In this document: positions 23,771 through 37,524 of the stretch, one piece after another | Layout: the number at the start of each line of letters is the position of its first letter | Numbering within the stretch: position 1 is the first letter of the stretch | From: Micropterix aruncella | Taxonomy: Eukaryota > Arthropoda > Insecta > Lepidoptera > Micropterigidae | Length of the DNA stretch: 64,000 nucleotides | Assembly: GCA_944548615.1 (NCBI GenBank) | Contig: CALYMY010000061.1 | Coordinates: 124,001-188,000 of the forward strand | Direction: 5' to 3' | The notes under the pieces: generated by a model | What the model was told of the DNA's origin: nothing | Databases searched by the model: none | What the model saw: only the letters and a program-made list of their open reading frames with translations | Made by a program: the position numbers and the translations under genes

Positions 23771-25212
23771 GGAGTTCCCTCGTCGGGAGCCAACCCTGGG
23801 TGCAGCAGCCATGTCATGGTGGAACTTAGTAATTGCCATCATAATGGAATGCCTATACCAAATTTCACGTCTCTACGGTTGACCGTTGAGGAGTTCCCTC
23901 GTCGGGAGCCAACCCTGGGTGCAGCAGCCATGTCATGGTGGAACTTAGTAATTGCCATCATAATGGAAAGCCTATACCAAATTTCACGTCTCTACGGTTG
24001 ACCGTTGAGGAGTTCCCTCGTCGGGAGCCAACCCTGGGTGCAGCAGCGATGTCATGGTGGAACTTAGAAATTGCCGTCATAATGGAATGCCTATACCAAA
24101 TTTCACGTCTCTACGGTTGACCGTTGAGGAGTTCCCTCGTCGGGAGCCAACCCTGGGTGCAGCAGCCATGTCATGGTGGAACTTAGTAATTGCCATCATA
24201 ATGGAATGCCTATACCAAATTTCACGTCTCTACGGTTGACCGTTGAGGAGTTCCCTCGTCGGGAGCCAACCCTGGGTGCAGCAGCCATGTCATGGTGGAA
24301 CTTAGTAATTGCCATCATAATGGAATGCCTATACCAAATTTCACGTCTCTACGGTTGACCGTTGAGGAGTTCCCTCGTCGGGAGCCAACCCTGGGTGCAG
24401 CAGCCATGTCATGGTGGAACTTAGTAATTGCCATCATAATGGAATGCCTATACCAAATTTCACGTCTCTACGGTTGACCGTTGAGGAGTTCCCTCGTCGG
24501 GAGCCAACCCTGGGTGCAGCAGCCATGTCATGGTGGAACTTAGTAATTGCCATCATAATGGAATGCCTATACCAAATTTCACGTCTCTACGGTTGACCGT
24601 TGAGGAGTTCCCTCGTCGGGAGCCAACCCTGGGTGCAGCAGCGATGTCATGGTGGAACTTAGAAATTGCCGTCATAATGGAATGCCTATACCAAATTTCA
24701 CGTCTCTACGGTTGACCGTTGAGGAGTTCCCTCGTCGGGAGCCAACCCTGGGTGCAGCAGCCATGTCATGGTGGAACTTAGTAATTGCCATCATAATGGA
24801 ATGCCTATACCAAATTTCACGTCTCTACGGTTGACCGTTGAGGAGTTCCCTCGTCGGGAGCCAACCCTGGGTGCAGCAGCCATGTCATGGTGGAACTTAG
24901 TAATTGCCATCATAATGGAATGCCTATACCAAATTTCACGTCTCTACGGTTGACCGTTGAGGAGTTCCCTCGTCGGGAGCCAACCCTGGGTGCAGCAGCC
25001 ATGTCATGGTGGAACTTAGTAATTGCCATCATAATGGAATGCCTATACCAAATTTCACGTCTCTACGGTTGACCGTTGAGAAGTTCCCTCGTCGGGAGCC
25101 AACCCTGGGTGCAGCAGCCATGTCATGGTGGAACTTAGTAATTGCCATCATAATGGAATGCCTATACCAAATTTCACGTCTCTACGGTTGACCGTTGAGG
25201 AGTTCCCTCGTC
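23771..25212 (+). repeat. 119-bp array, unit 6, with a shared rare variant
   Basis: Twelve monomers plus stub. Monomer 2 has T to A at 23969 (TGGAAAGCC instead of TGGAATGCC). The same change at the same place recurs only in unit 8 (31697). Confidence 0.96.
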
Positions 25213-25932
25213 CTTGTCACGTACCTCTTTCCGTAGGTTGTTTACTCCTTTTAATTCGTTTAACGCCTCGCGGGCAATATCTCTGGCTCTTTCCGGTATT
25301 TCTTCGAAATTCCGAAACGGCACTTCTATTTCTGTGGTCTCCATATTGTCTCTTCTCGTTGATCAAAGGCACTGAAAATGAAAATGAAAAAGCACAGATT
25401 AAATAGTATTGAAAAGTAATTAAAGAAGAAGAAGAAGACGAGATAAAAAGCAGAAGCAATGAAATGAAAAGCGTTCTAAAACCCTATCTTTTGACACCTC
25501 GCTTGTGTGTATATGATAAAATAAAGAATATAATATTTAATTTATTAAACGAAGCCGCGGGAAAAATACTAAAACTCCCTTGGCTCGGATCGCTACTATT
25601 GAAAACAAACATCGTAAAATCGATAAATAAACTTTCGCAAGTATGACGAGGGCTGAAGTTACCATAGAAACAGAAATCGTTAAATCGATAAATATTCTAT
25701 TGCGAGTCGGGCCACCGCCTGAGCTCGTTACTATGGAAACAAAACCGTTAAATCGATAAATCAATATACCTATACAGATATTAAATCGTCTATAATTCCG
25801 TTAATATTACTCAGATTTGAAAATTAAAAGAAGCGTTAGATGCGCAAAGCAAAACTCTATTAGATAATAATAAACAGGGAGGACTATTGATGCCTTTTAG
25901 CGCAATAGCCCTCAAACGTCGGAAGCCAATTT
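25213..25932. repeat. Single-copy core, unit 6
   Basis: Exon-like fragment at 25225-25371 (minus). I noticed no difference from unit 1. Confidence 0.93.
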
Positions 25933-27800
25933 ATTTCGAAAAATGTGATTTTTTCATAACAATTTCTATGTTCAAAATGAAAGTTTATATAAAAAAATTC
26001 AAAATGTCAAAATTTCGAAAATGCCATTTCGTAGAGATTTCAAAGGCCTTCGTTCTGTCCGAACACCGTAACGCGTTAGGTTTACTCTATCTCGATTTAT
26101 TTCGAAAAATGTGATTTTTTCATAATAATTTCCAAGTTCAAAATGAAAGTTTATATAAAAATTTTCAAAATATCAAAATTTCAAAAATGCCATTTTGTAG
26201 AGCTTAAGCGGGGTGTCGATCTCGCCAAAGACCGCAACGCGGTAGGTTTACTCTATCTCGATTTATTTCGAAAAATGTGATTTTTTCATAACAATTTCTA
26301 TGTTCAAAATGAAAGTTTATATAAAATTTTTCAAAATGTCAAAATTTCGAAAATGCCATTTTGTAGAGATTACCAAGGTCGTCGTTCTGTCCGAACGCCG
26401 TAACGCTATAGGTTTACTCTATCACGATCTTTTTCGAAAAATGTGATTTTTTCATAACAATTTCTATGTTTAAAATGAAATTTTATATAAAATTTTTCAA
26501 AATGTCAAAATTTCGAAAATGCCATTTTGTAGAGATTACCAAGGCCGTCGTTCTGTCCGAACGCCGTAACGCTATAGGTTTACTCTATCACGATCTTTTT
26601 CGAAAAATGTGATTTTTTCATAATAATTTCTATGTTTAAAATGAAATTTTATATAAAATTTTTCAAAATGTCAAAATTTCAAAAATGCCATTTTGTAGAG
26701 CTTAAGCGGGGTGTCGATCTAGCCAAAGACCGCAACGCGGTAGGTTTACTCTATCACGGTCTTTTTCGAAAAATGTCATTTATTCATAACAATTTCTATG
26801 TTCAAAATGAAAGTTTATATAAAAAATTTCAAAATGTCAAAATTTCGAAAATGCCATTTCGTAGAGATTACCAAGGCCGTGGTTCTGTCCGAACGCCGTA
26901 ACGCTATAGGTTTACTCTATCACGATCTTTTTCGAAAAATGTGATTTTTTCATTATAATTTCTATGTTTAAAATGAAATTTTATATAAAATTTTTCAAAA
27001 TGTCAAAATTTCAAAAATGCCATTTTGTAGAGCTTAAGCGGGGTGTCGATCTCGCCAAAGACCGCAACGCGGTAGGTTTACTCTATCTCGATTTATTTCG
27101 AAAAATGTGATTTTTTCATAACAATTTCTATGTTCAAAATGAAAGTTTATATAAAAAATTTCAAAATGTCAAAATTTCGAAAATGCCATTTTGTAGAGAT
27201 TACCAAGGCCGTCGTTCTGTCCGAACGCCGTAACCCTATAGGTTTACTCTATCACGATCTTTTTCGAAAAATGTGATTTTTTCATAACAATTTCTATGTT
27301 TAAAATGAAATTTTATATAAAATTTTTCAAAATGTCAAAATTTCGAAAATGCCATTTTGTAGAGATTACCAAGGCCGTCGTTCTGTCCGAACGCCGTAAC
27401 CCTATAGGTTTACTCTATCACGATCTTTTTCGAAAAATATGATTTTTTCATAATAATTTCTATGTTTAAAATGAAATTTTATATAAAATTTTTCAAAAAG
27501 TCAAAATTTCAAAAATGCCATTTTGTAGAGCTTAAGCGGGGTGTCGATCTCGCCAAAGACCGCAACGCGGTAGGTTTACTCTATCTCGTTCTTTTGTGAA
27601 AAATGTGATTTTTTCATAACAATTTCTATGTTCAAAATGAAAGTTTATATAAAAAATTTCAAAATGTCAAAATTTCGAAAATGCCATTTCGTAGAGATTT
27701 CAAAGGCCTTCGTTATGCCCAAACACCGTAACGCGTTTTATTTACTCTATCACGGTCTTTTTCGAAAAATGACATTTATTCATAACAATTTCTATGTTCA
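25933..27800 (+). repeat. 166-bp array, unit 6
   Basis: Standard 11 monomers plus stub. I noticed no private change. Confidence 0.95.
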
Positions 27801-29242
27801 GGAGTTCCCTCGTCGGGAGCCAACCCTGGGTGCAGCAGCCATGTCATGGTGGAACTTAGTAATTGCCATCATAATGGAATGCCTATACCAAATTTCACGT
27901 CTCTACGGTTGACCGTTGAGGAGTTCCCTCGTCGGGAGCCAACCCTGGGTGCAGCAGCCATGTCATGGTGGAACTTAGTAATTGCCATCATAATGGAATG
28001 CCTATACCAAATTTCACGTCTCTACGGTTGACCGTTGAGGAGTTCCCTCGTCGGGAGCCAACCCTGGGTGCAGCAGCGATGTCATGGTGGAACTTAGAAA
28101 TTGCCGTCATAATGGAATGCCTATACCAAATTTCACGTCTCTACGGTTGACCGTTGAGGAGTTCCCTCGTCGGGAGCCAACCCTGGGTGCAGCAGCCATG
28201 TCATGGTGGAACTTAGTAATTGCCATCATAATGGAATGCCTATACCAAATTTCACGTCTCTACGGTTGACCGTTGAGGAGTTCCCTCGTCGGGAGCCAAC
28301 CCTGGGTGCAGCAGCCATGTCATGGTGGAACTTAGTAATTGCCATCATAATGGAATGCCTATACCAAATTTCACGTCTCTACGGTTGACCGTTGAGGAGT
28401 TCCCTCGTCGGGAGCCAACCCTGGGTGCAGCAGCCATGTCATGGTGGAACTTAGTAATTGCCATCATAATGGAATGCCTATACCAAATTTCACGTCTCTA
28501 CGGTTGACCGTTGAGGAGTTCCCTCGTCGGGAGCCAACCCTGGGTGCAGCAGCCATGTCATGGTGGAACTTAGTAATTGCCATCATAATGGAATGCCTAT
28601 ACCAAATTTCACGTCTCTACGGTTGACCGTTGAGGAGTTCCCTCGTCGGGAGCCAACCCTGGGTGCAGCAGCGATGTCATGGTGGAACTTAGAAATTGCC
28701 GTCATAATGGAATGCCTATACCAAATTTCACGTCTCTACGGTTGACCGTTGAGGAGTTCCCTCGTCGGGAGCCAACCCTGGGTGCAGCAGCCATGTCATG
28801 GTGGAACTTAGTAATTGCCATCATAATGGAATGCCTATACCAAATTTCACGTCTCTACGGTTGACCGTTGAGGAGTTCCCTCGTCGGGAGCCAACCCTGG
28901 GTGCAGCAGCCATGTCATGGTGGAACTTAGTAATTGCCATCATAATGGAATGCCTATACCAAATTTCACGTCTCTACGGTTGACCGTTGAGGAGTTCCCT
29001 CGTCGGGAGCCAACCCTGGGTGCAGCAGCCATGTCATGGTGGAACTTAGTAATTGCCATCATAATGGAATGCCTATACCAAATTTCACGTCTCTACGGTT
29101 GACCGTTGAGAAGTTCCCTCGTCGGGAGCCAACCCTGGGTGCAGCAGCCATGTCATGGTGGAACTTAGTAATTGCCATCATAATGGAATGCCTATACCAA
29201 ATTTCACGTCTCTACGGTTGACCGTTGAGGAGTTCCCTCGTC
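27801..29242 (+). repeat. 119-bp array, unit 7
   Basis: Twelve monomers plus stub. It lacks the monomer-2 variant carried by units 6 and 8 on either side. Confidence 0.96.
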
Positions 29243-29962
29243 CTTGTCACGTACCTCTTTCCGTAGGTTGTTTACTCCTTTTAATTCGTTTAACGCCTCG
29301 CGGGCAATATCTCTGGCTCTTTCCGGTATTTCTTCGAAATTCCGAAACGGCACTTCTATTTCTGTGGTCTCCATATTGTCTCTTCTCGTTGATCAAAGGC
29401 ACTGAAAATGAAAATGAAAAAGCACAGATTAAATAGTATTGAAAAGTAATTAAAGAAGAAGAAGAAGACGAGATAAAAAGCAGAAGCAATGAAATGAAAA
29501 GCGTTCTAAAACCCTATCTTTTGACACCTCGCTTGTGTGTATATGATAAAATAAAGAATATAATATTTAATTTATTAAACGAAGCCGCGGGAAAAATACT
29601 AAAAGTCCCTTGGCTCGGATCGCTACTATTGAAAACAAACATCGTAAAATCGATAAATAAACTTTCGCAAGTATGACGAGGGCTGAAGTTACCATAGAAA
29701 CAGAAATCGTTAAATCGATAAATATTCTATTGCGAGTCGGGCCACCGCCTGAGCTCGTTACTATGGAAACAAAACCGTTAAATCGATAAATCAATATACC
29801 TATACAGATATTAAATCGTCTATAATTCCGTTAATATTACTCAGATTTGAAAATTAAAAGAAGCGTTAGATGCGCAAAGCAAAACTCTATTAGATAATAA
29901 TAAACAGGGAGGACTATTGATGCCTTTTAGCGCAATAGCCCTCAAACGTCGGAAGCCAATTT
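29243..29962. repeat. Single-copy core, unit 7
   Basis: Exon-like fragment at 29255-29401 (minus), unchanged. Private change: C to G at 29605 (AAAAGTCCCT), in the AT-rich stretch upstream of the exon. Confidence 0.93.
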
Positions 29963-31498
29963 ATTTCGAAAAATGTGATTTTTTCATAACAATTTCTATG
30001 TTCAAAATGAAAGTTTATATAAAAAAATTCAAAATGTCAAAATTTCGAAAATGCCATTTCGTAGAGATTTCAAAGGCCTTCGTTCTGTCCGAACACCGTA
30101 ACGCGTTAGGTTTACTCTATCTCGATTTATTTCGAAAAATGTGATTTTTTCATAATAATTTCCAAGTTCAAAATGAAAGTTTATATAAAAATTTTCAAAA
30201 TATCAAAATTTCAAAAATGCCATTTTGTAGAGCTTAAGCGGGGTGTCGATCTCGCCAAAGACCGCAACGCGGTAGGTTTACTCTATCTCGATTTATTTCG
30301 AAAAATGTGATTTTTTCATAACAATTTCTATGTTCAAAATGAAAGTTTATATAAAATTTTTCAAAATGTCAAAATTTCGAAAATGCCATTTTGTAGAGAT
30401 TACCAAGGTCGTCGTTCTGTCCGAACGCCGTAACGCTATAGGTTTACTCTATCACGATCTTTTTCGAAAAATGTGATTTTTTCATAACAATTTCTATGTT
30501 TAAAATGAAATTTTATATAAAATTTTTCAAAATGTCAAAATTTCGAAAATGCCATTTTGTAGAGATTACCAAGGCCGTCGTTCTGTCCGAACGCCGTAAC
30601 GCTATAGGTTTACTCTATCACGATCTTTTTCGAAAAATGTGATTTTTTCATAATAATTTCTATGTTTAAAATGAAATTTTATATAAAATTTTTCAAAATG
30701 TCAAAATTTCAAAAATGCCATTTTGTAGAGCTTAAGCGGGGTGTCGATCTCGCCAAAGACCGCAACGCGGTAGGTTTACTCTATCTCGATTTATTTCGAA
30801 AAATGTGATTTTTTCATAACAATTTCTATGTTCAAAATGAAAGTTTATATAAAAAATTTCAAAATGTCAAAATTTCGAAAATGCCATTTTGTAGAGATTA
30901 CCAAGGCCGTCGTTCTGTCCGAACGCCGTAACCCTATAGGTTTACTCTATCACGATCTTTTTCGAAAAATGTGATTTTTTCATAACAATTTCTATGTTAA
31001 AAATGAAATTTTATATAAAATTTTTCAAAATGTCAAAATTTCGAAAATGCCATTTTGTAGAGATTACCAAGGCCGTCGTTCTGTCCGAACGCCGTAACCC
31101 TATAGGTTTACTCTATCACGATCTTTTTCGAAAAATATGATTTTTTCATAATAATTTCTATGTTTAAAATGAAATTTTATATAAAATTTTTCAAAAAGTC
31201 AAAATTTCAAAAATGCCATTTTGTAGAGCTTAAGCGGGGTGTCGATCTCGCCAAAGACCGCAACGCGGTAGGTTTACTCTATCTCGTTCTTTTGTGAAAA
31301 ATGTGATTTTTTCATAACAATTTCTATGTTCAAAATGAAAGTTTATATAAAAAATTTCAAAATGTCAAAATTTCGAAAATGCCATTTCGTAGAGATTTCA
31401 AAGGCCTTCGTTATGCCCAAACACCGTAACGCGTTTTATTTACTCTATCACGGTCTTTTTCGAAAAATGACATTTATTCATAACAATTTCTATGTTCA
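29963..31498 (+). repeat. 166-bp array, unit 7, contracted to 9 monomers
   Basis: This array is 1,536 bp, 332 bp shorter than the standard. The monomer at 30627-30792 begins like standard monomer 5 (CATAATAAT at 30652) and ends like monomer 7 (GATCTCGCC at 30751). The deletion therefore joined two B-class monomers and removed two monomer lengths. Private change: T to A at 30999 (TATGTTAAAA). Confidence 0.94.
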
Positions 31499-32940
31499 GG
31501 AGTTCCCTCGTCGGGAGCCAACCCTGGGTGCAGCAGCCATGTCATGGTGGAACTTAGTAATTGCCATCATAATGGAATGCCTATACCAAATTTCACGTCT
31601 CTACGGTTGACCGTTGAGGAGTTCCCTCGTCGGGAGCCAACCCTGGGTGCAGCAGCCATGTCATGGTGGAACTTAGTAATTGCCATCATAATGGAAAGCC
31701 TATACCAAATTTCACGTCTCTACGGTTGACCGTTGAGGAGTTCCCTCGTCGGGAGCCAACCCTGGGTGCAGCAGCGATGTCATGGTGGAACTTAGAAATT
31801 GCCGTCATAATGGAATGCCTATACCAAATTTCACGTCTCTACGGTTGACCGTTGAGGAGTTCCCTCGTCGGGAGCCAACCCTGGGTGCAGCAGCCATGTC
31901 ATGGTGGAACTTAGTAATTGCCATCATAATGGAATGCCTATACCAAATTTCACGTCTCTACGGTTGACCGTTGAGGAGTTCCCTCGTCGGGAGCCAACCC
32001 TGGGTGCAGCAGCCATGTCATGGTGGAACTTAGTAATTGCCATCATAATGGAATGCCTATACCAAATTTCACGTCTCTACGGTTGACCGTTGAGGAGTTC
32101 CCTCGTCGGGAGCCAACCCTGGGTGCAGCAGCCATGTCATGGTGGAACTTAGTAATTGCCATCATAATGGAATGCCTATACCAAATTTCACGTCTCTACG
32201 GTTGACCGTTGAGGAGTTCCCTCGTCGGGAGCCAACCCTGGGTGCAGCAGCCATGTCATGGTGGAACTTAGTAATTGCCATCATAATGGAATGCCTATAC
32301 CAAATTTCACGTCTCTACGGTTGACCGTTGAGGAGTTCCCTCGTCGGGAGCCAACCCTGGGTGCAGCAGCGATGTCATGGTGGAACTTAGAAATTGCCGT
32401 CATAATGGAATGCCTATACCAAATTTCACGTCTCTACGGTTGACCGTTGAGGAGTTCCCTCGTCGGGAGCCAACCCTGGGTGCAGCAGCCATGTCATGGT
32501 GGAACTTAGTAATTGCCATCATAATGGAATGCCTATACCAAATTTCACGTCTCTACGGTTGACCGTTGAGGAGTTCCCTCGTCGGGAGCCAACCCTGGGT
32601 GCAGCAGCCATGTCATGGTGGAACTTAGTAATTGCCATCATAATGGAATGCCTATACCAAATTTCACGTCTCTACGGTTGACCGTTGAGGAGTTCCCTCG
32701 TCGGGAGCCAACCCTGGGTGCAGCAGCCATGTCATGGTGGAACTTAGTAATTGCCATCATAATGGAATGCCTATACCAAATTTCACGTCTCTACGGTTGA
32801 CCGTTGAGAAGTTCCCTCGTCGGGAGCCAACCCTGGGTGCAGCAGCCATGTCATGGTGGAACTTAGTAATTGCCATCATAATGGAATGCCTATACCAAAT
32901 TTCACGTCTCTACGGTTGACCGTTGAGGAGTTCCCTCGTC
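31499..32940 (+). repeat. 119-bp array, unit 8, with the shared rare variant
   Basis: Twelve monomers plus stub. Monomer 2 has T to A at 31697, at the same offset (198) as in unit 6. Confidence 0.96.
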
Positions 32941-33660
32941 CTTGTCACGTACCTCTTTCCGTAGGTTGTTTACTCCTTTTAATTCGTTTAACGCCTCGCG
33001 GGCAATATCTCTGGCTCTTTCCGGTATTTCTTCGAAATTCCGAAACGGCACTTCTATTTCTGTGGTCTCCATATTGTCTCTTCTCGTTGATCAAAGGCAC
33101 TGAAAATGAAAATGAAAAAGCACAGATTAAATAGTATTGAAAAGTAATTAAAGAAGAAGAAGAAGACGAGATAAAAAGCAGAAGCAATGAAATGAAAAGC
33201 GTTCTAAAACCCTATCTTTTGACACCTCGCTTGTGTGTATATGATAAAATAAAGAATATAATATTTAATTTATTAAACGAAGCCGCGGGAAAAATACTAA
33301 AACTCCCTTGGCTCGGATCGCTACTATTGAAAACAAACATCGTAAAATCGATAAATAAACTTTCGCAAGTATGACGAGGGCTGAAGTTACCATAGAAACA
33401 GAAATCGTTAAATCGATAAATATTCTATTGCGAGTCGGGCCACCGCCTGAGCTCGTTACTATGGAAACAAAACCGTTAAATCGATAAATCAATATACCTA
33501 TACAGATATTAAATCGTCTATAATTCCGTTAATATTACTCAGATTTGAAAATTAAAAGAAGCGTTAGATGCGCAAAGCAAAACTCTATTAGATAATAATA
33601 AACAGGGAGGACTATTGATGCCTTTTAGCGCAATAGCCCTCAAACGTCGGAAGCCAATTT
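32941..33660. repeat. Single-copy core, unit 8
   Basis: Exon-like fragment at 32953-33099 (minus). I noticed no difference from unit 1. Confidence 0.93.
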
Positions 33661-35362
33661 ATTTCGAAAAATGTGATTTTTTCATAACAATTTCTATGTT
33701 CAAAATGAAAGTTTATATAAAAAAATTCAAAATGTCAAAATTTCGAAAATGCCATTTCGTAGAGATTTCAAAGGCCTTCGTTCTGTCCGAACACCGTAAC
33801 GCGTTAGGTTTACTCTATCTCGATTTATTTCGAAAAATGTGATTTTTTCATAATAATTTCCAAGTTCAAAATGAAAGTTTATATAAAAATTTTCAAAATA
33901 TCAAAATTTCAAAAATGCCATTTTGTAGAGCTTAAGCGGGGTGTCGATCTCGCCAAAGACCGCAACGCGGTAGGTTTACTCTATCTCGATTTATTTCGAA
34001 AAATGTGATTTTTTCATAACAATTTCTATGTTCAAAATGAAAGTTTATATAAAATTTTTCAAAATGTCAAAATTTCGAAAATGCCATTTTGTAGAGATTA
34101 CCAAGGTCGTCGTTCTGTCCGAACGCCGTAACGCTATAGGTTTACTCTATCACGATCTTTTTCGAAAAATGTGATTTTTTCATAACAATTTCTATGTTTA
34201 AAATGAAATTTTATATAAAATTTTTCAAAATGTCAAAATTTCAAAAATGCCATTTTGTAGAGCTTAAGCGGGGTGTCGATCTAGCCAAAGACCGCAACGC
34301 GGTAGGTTTACTCTATCACGGTCTTTTTCGAAAAATGTCATTTATTCATAACAATTTCTATGTTCAAAATGAAAGTTTATATAAAAAATTTCAAAATGTC
34401 AAAATTTCGAAAATGCCATTTCGTAGAGATTACCAAGGCCGTGGTTCTGTCCGAACGCCGTAACGCTATAGGTTTACTCTATCACGATCTTTTTCGAAAA
34501 ATGTGATTTTTTCATTATAATTTCTATGTTTAAAATGAAATTTTATATAAAATTTTTCAAAATGTCAAAATTTCAAAAATGCCATTTTGTAGAGCTTAAG
34601 CGGGGTGTCGATCTCGCCAAAGACCGCAACGCGGTAGGTTTACTCTATCTCGATTTATTTCGAAAAATGTGATTTTTTCATAACAATTTCTATGTTCAAA
34701 ATGAAAGTTTATATAAAAAATTTCAAAATGTCAAAATTTCGAAAATGCCATTTTGTAGAGATTACCAAGGCCGTCGTTCTGTCCGAACGCCGTAACCCTA
34801 TAGGTTTACTCTATCACGATCTTTTTCGAAAAATGTGATTTTTTCATAACAATTTCTATGTTTAAAATGAAATTTTATATAAAATTTTTCAAAATGTCAA
34901 AATTTCGAAAATGCCATTTTGTAGAGATTACCAAGGCCGTCGTTCTGTCCGAACGCCGTAACCCTATAGGTTTACTCTATCACGATCTTTTTCGAAAAAT
35001 ATGATTTTTTCATAATAATTTCTATGTTTAAAATGAAATTTTATATAAAATTTTTCAAAAAGTCAAAATTTCAAAAATGCCATTTTGTAGAGCTTAAGCG
35101 GGGTGTCGATCTCGCCAAAGACCGCAACGCGGTAGGTTTACTCTATCTCGTTCTTTTGTGAAAAATGTGATTTTTTCATAACAATTTCTATGTTCAAAAT
35201 GAAAGTTTATATAAAAAATTTCAAAATGTCAAAATTTCGAAAATGCCATTTCGTAGAGATTTCAAAGGCCTTCGTTATGCCCAAACACCGTAACGCGTTT
35301 TATTTACTCTATCACGGTCTTTTTCGAAAAATGACATTTATTCATAACAATTTCTATGTTCA
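33661..35362 (+). repeat. 166-bp array, unit 8, contracted to 10 monomers
   Basis: This array is 1,702 bp, 166 bp shorter than the standard. The monomer at 34159-34324 starts like standard monomer 4 (CATAACAAT, diagnostic base 34186) and continues like monomer 5 (TTTCAAAAATG from 34243, then GATCTAGCC). Here a C-class and a B-class neighbour recombined. Confidence 0.94.
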
Positions 35363-36804
35363 GGAGTTCCCTCGTCGGGAGCCAACCCTGGGTGCAGCAG
35401 CCATGTCATGGTGGAACTTAGTAATTGCCATCATAATGGAATGCCTATACCAAATTTCACGTCTCTACGGTTGACCGTTGAGGAGTTCCCTCGTCGGGAG
35501 CCAACCCTGGGTGCAGCAGCCATGTCATGGTGGAACTTAGTAATTGCCATCATAATGGAATGCCTATACCAAATTTCACGTCTCTACGGTTGACCGTTGA
35601 GGAGTTCCCTCGTCGGGAGCCAACCCTGGGTGCAGCAGCGATGTCATGGTGGAACTTAGAAATTGCCGTCATAATGGAATGCCTATACCAAATTTCACGT
35701 CTCTACGGTTGACCGTTGAGGAGTTCCCTCGTCGGGAGCCAACCCTGGGTGCAGCAGCCATGTCATGGTGGAACTTAGTAATTGCCATCATAATGGAATG
35801 CCTATACCAAATTTCACGTCTCTACGGTTGACCGTTGAGGAGTTCCCTCGTCGGGAGCCAACCCTGGGTGCAGCAGCCATGTCATGGTGGAACTTAGTAA
35901 TTGCCATCATAATGGAATGCCTATACCAAATTTCACGTCTCTACGGTTGACCGTTGAGGAGTTCCCTCGTCGGGAGCCAACCCTGGGTGCAGCAGCCATG
36001 TCATGGTGGAACTTAGTAATTGCCATCATAATGGAATGCCTATACCAAATTTCACGTCTCTACGGTTGACCGTTGAGGAGTTCCCTCGTCGGGAGCCAAC
36101 CCTGGGTGCAGCAGCCATGTCATGGTGGAACTTAGTAATTGCCATCATAATGGAATGCCTATACCAAATTTCACGTCTCTACGGTTGACCGTTGAGGAGT
36201 TCCCTCGTCGGGAGCCAACCCTGGGTGCAGCAGCGATGTCATGGTGGAACTTAGAAATTGCCGTCATAATGGAATGCCTATACCAAATTTCACGTCTCTA
36301 CGGTTGACCGTTGAGGAGTTCCCTCGTCGGGAGCCAACCCTGGGTGCAGCAGCCATGTCATGGTGGAACTTAGTAATTGCCATCATAATGGAATGCCTAT
36401 ACCAAATTTCACGTCTCTACGGTTGACCGTTGAGGAGTTCCCTCGTCGGGAGCCAACCCTGGGTGCAGCAGCCATGTCATGGTGGAACTTAGTAATTGCC
36501 ATCATAATGGAATGCCTATACCAAATTTCACGTCTCTACGGTTGACCGTTGAGGAGTTCCCTCGTCGGGAGCCAACCCTGGGTGCAGCAGCCATGTCATG
36601 GTGGAACTTAGTAATTGCCATCATAATGGAATGCCTATACCAAATTTCACGTCTCTACGGTTGACCGTTGAGAAGTTCCCTCGTCGGGAGCCAACCCTGG
36701 GTGCAGCAGCCATGTCATGGTGGAACTTAGTAATTGCCATCATAATGGAATGCCTATACCAAATTTCACGTCTCTACGGTTGACCGTTGAGGAGTTCCCT
36801 CGTC
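35363..36804 (+). repeat. 119-bp array, unit 9
   Basis: Twelve monomers plus stub, with the standard variant pattern. Confidence 0.96.
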
Positions 36805-37524
36805 CTTGTCACGTACCTCTTTCCGTAGGTTGTTTACTCCTTTTAATTCGTTTAACGCCTCGCGGGCAATATCTCTGGCTCTTTCCGGTATTTCTTCGAA
36901 ATTCCGAAACGGCACTTCTATTTCTGTGGTCTCCATATTGTCTCTTCTCGTTGATCAAAGGCACTGAAAATGAAAATGAAAAAGCACAGATTAAATAGTA
37001 TTGAAAAGTAATTAAAGAAGAAGAAGAAGACGAGATAAAAAGCAGAAGCAATGAAATGAAAAGCGTTCTAAAACCCTATCTTTTGACACCTCGCTTGTGT
37101 GTATATGATAAAATAAAGAATATAATATTTAATTTATTAAACGAAGCCGCGGGAAAAATACTAAAACTCCCTTGGCTCGGATCGCTACTATTGAAAACAA
37201 ACATCGTAAAATCGATAAATAAACTTTCGCAAGTATGACGAGGGCTGAAGTTACCATAGAAACAGAAATCGTTAAATCGATAAATATTCTATTGCGAGTC
37301 GGGCCACCGCCTGAGCTCGTTACTATGGAAACAAAACCGTTAAATCGATAAATCAATATACCTATACAGATATTAAATCGTCTATAATTCCGTTAATATT
37401 ACTCAGATTTGAAAATTAAAAGAAGCGTTAGATGCGCAAAGCAAAACTCTATTAGATAATAATAAACAGGGAGGACTATTGATGCCTTTTAGCGCAATAG
37501 CCCTCAAACGTCGGAAGCCAATTT
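36805..37524. repeat. Single-copy core, unit 9
   Basis: Exon-like fragment at 36817-36963 (minus). I noticed no difference from unit 1. Confidence 0.93.
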
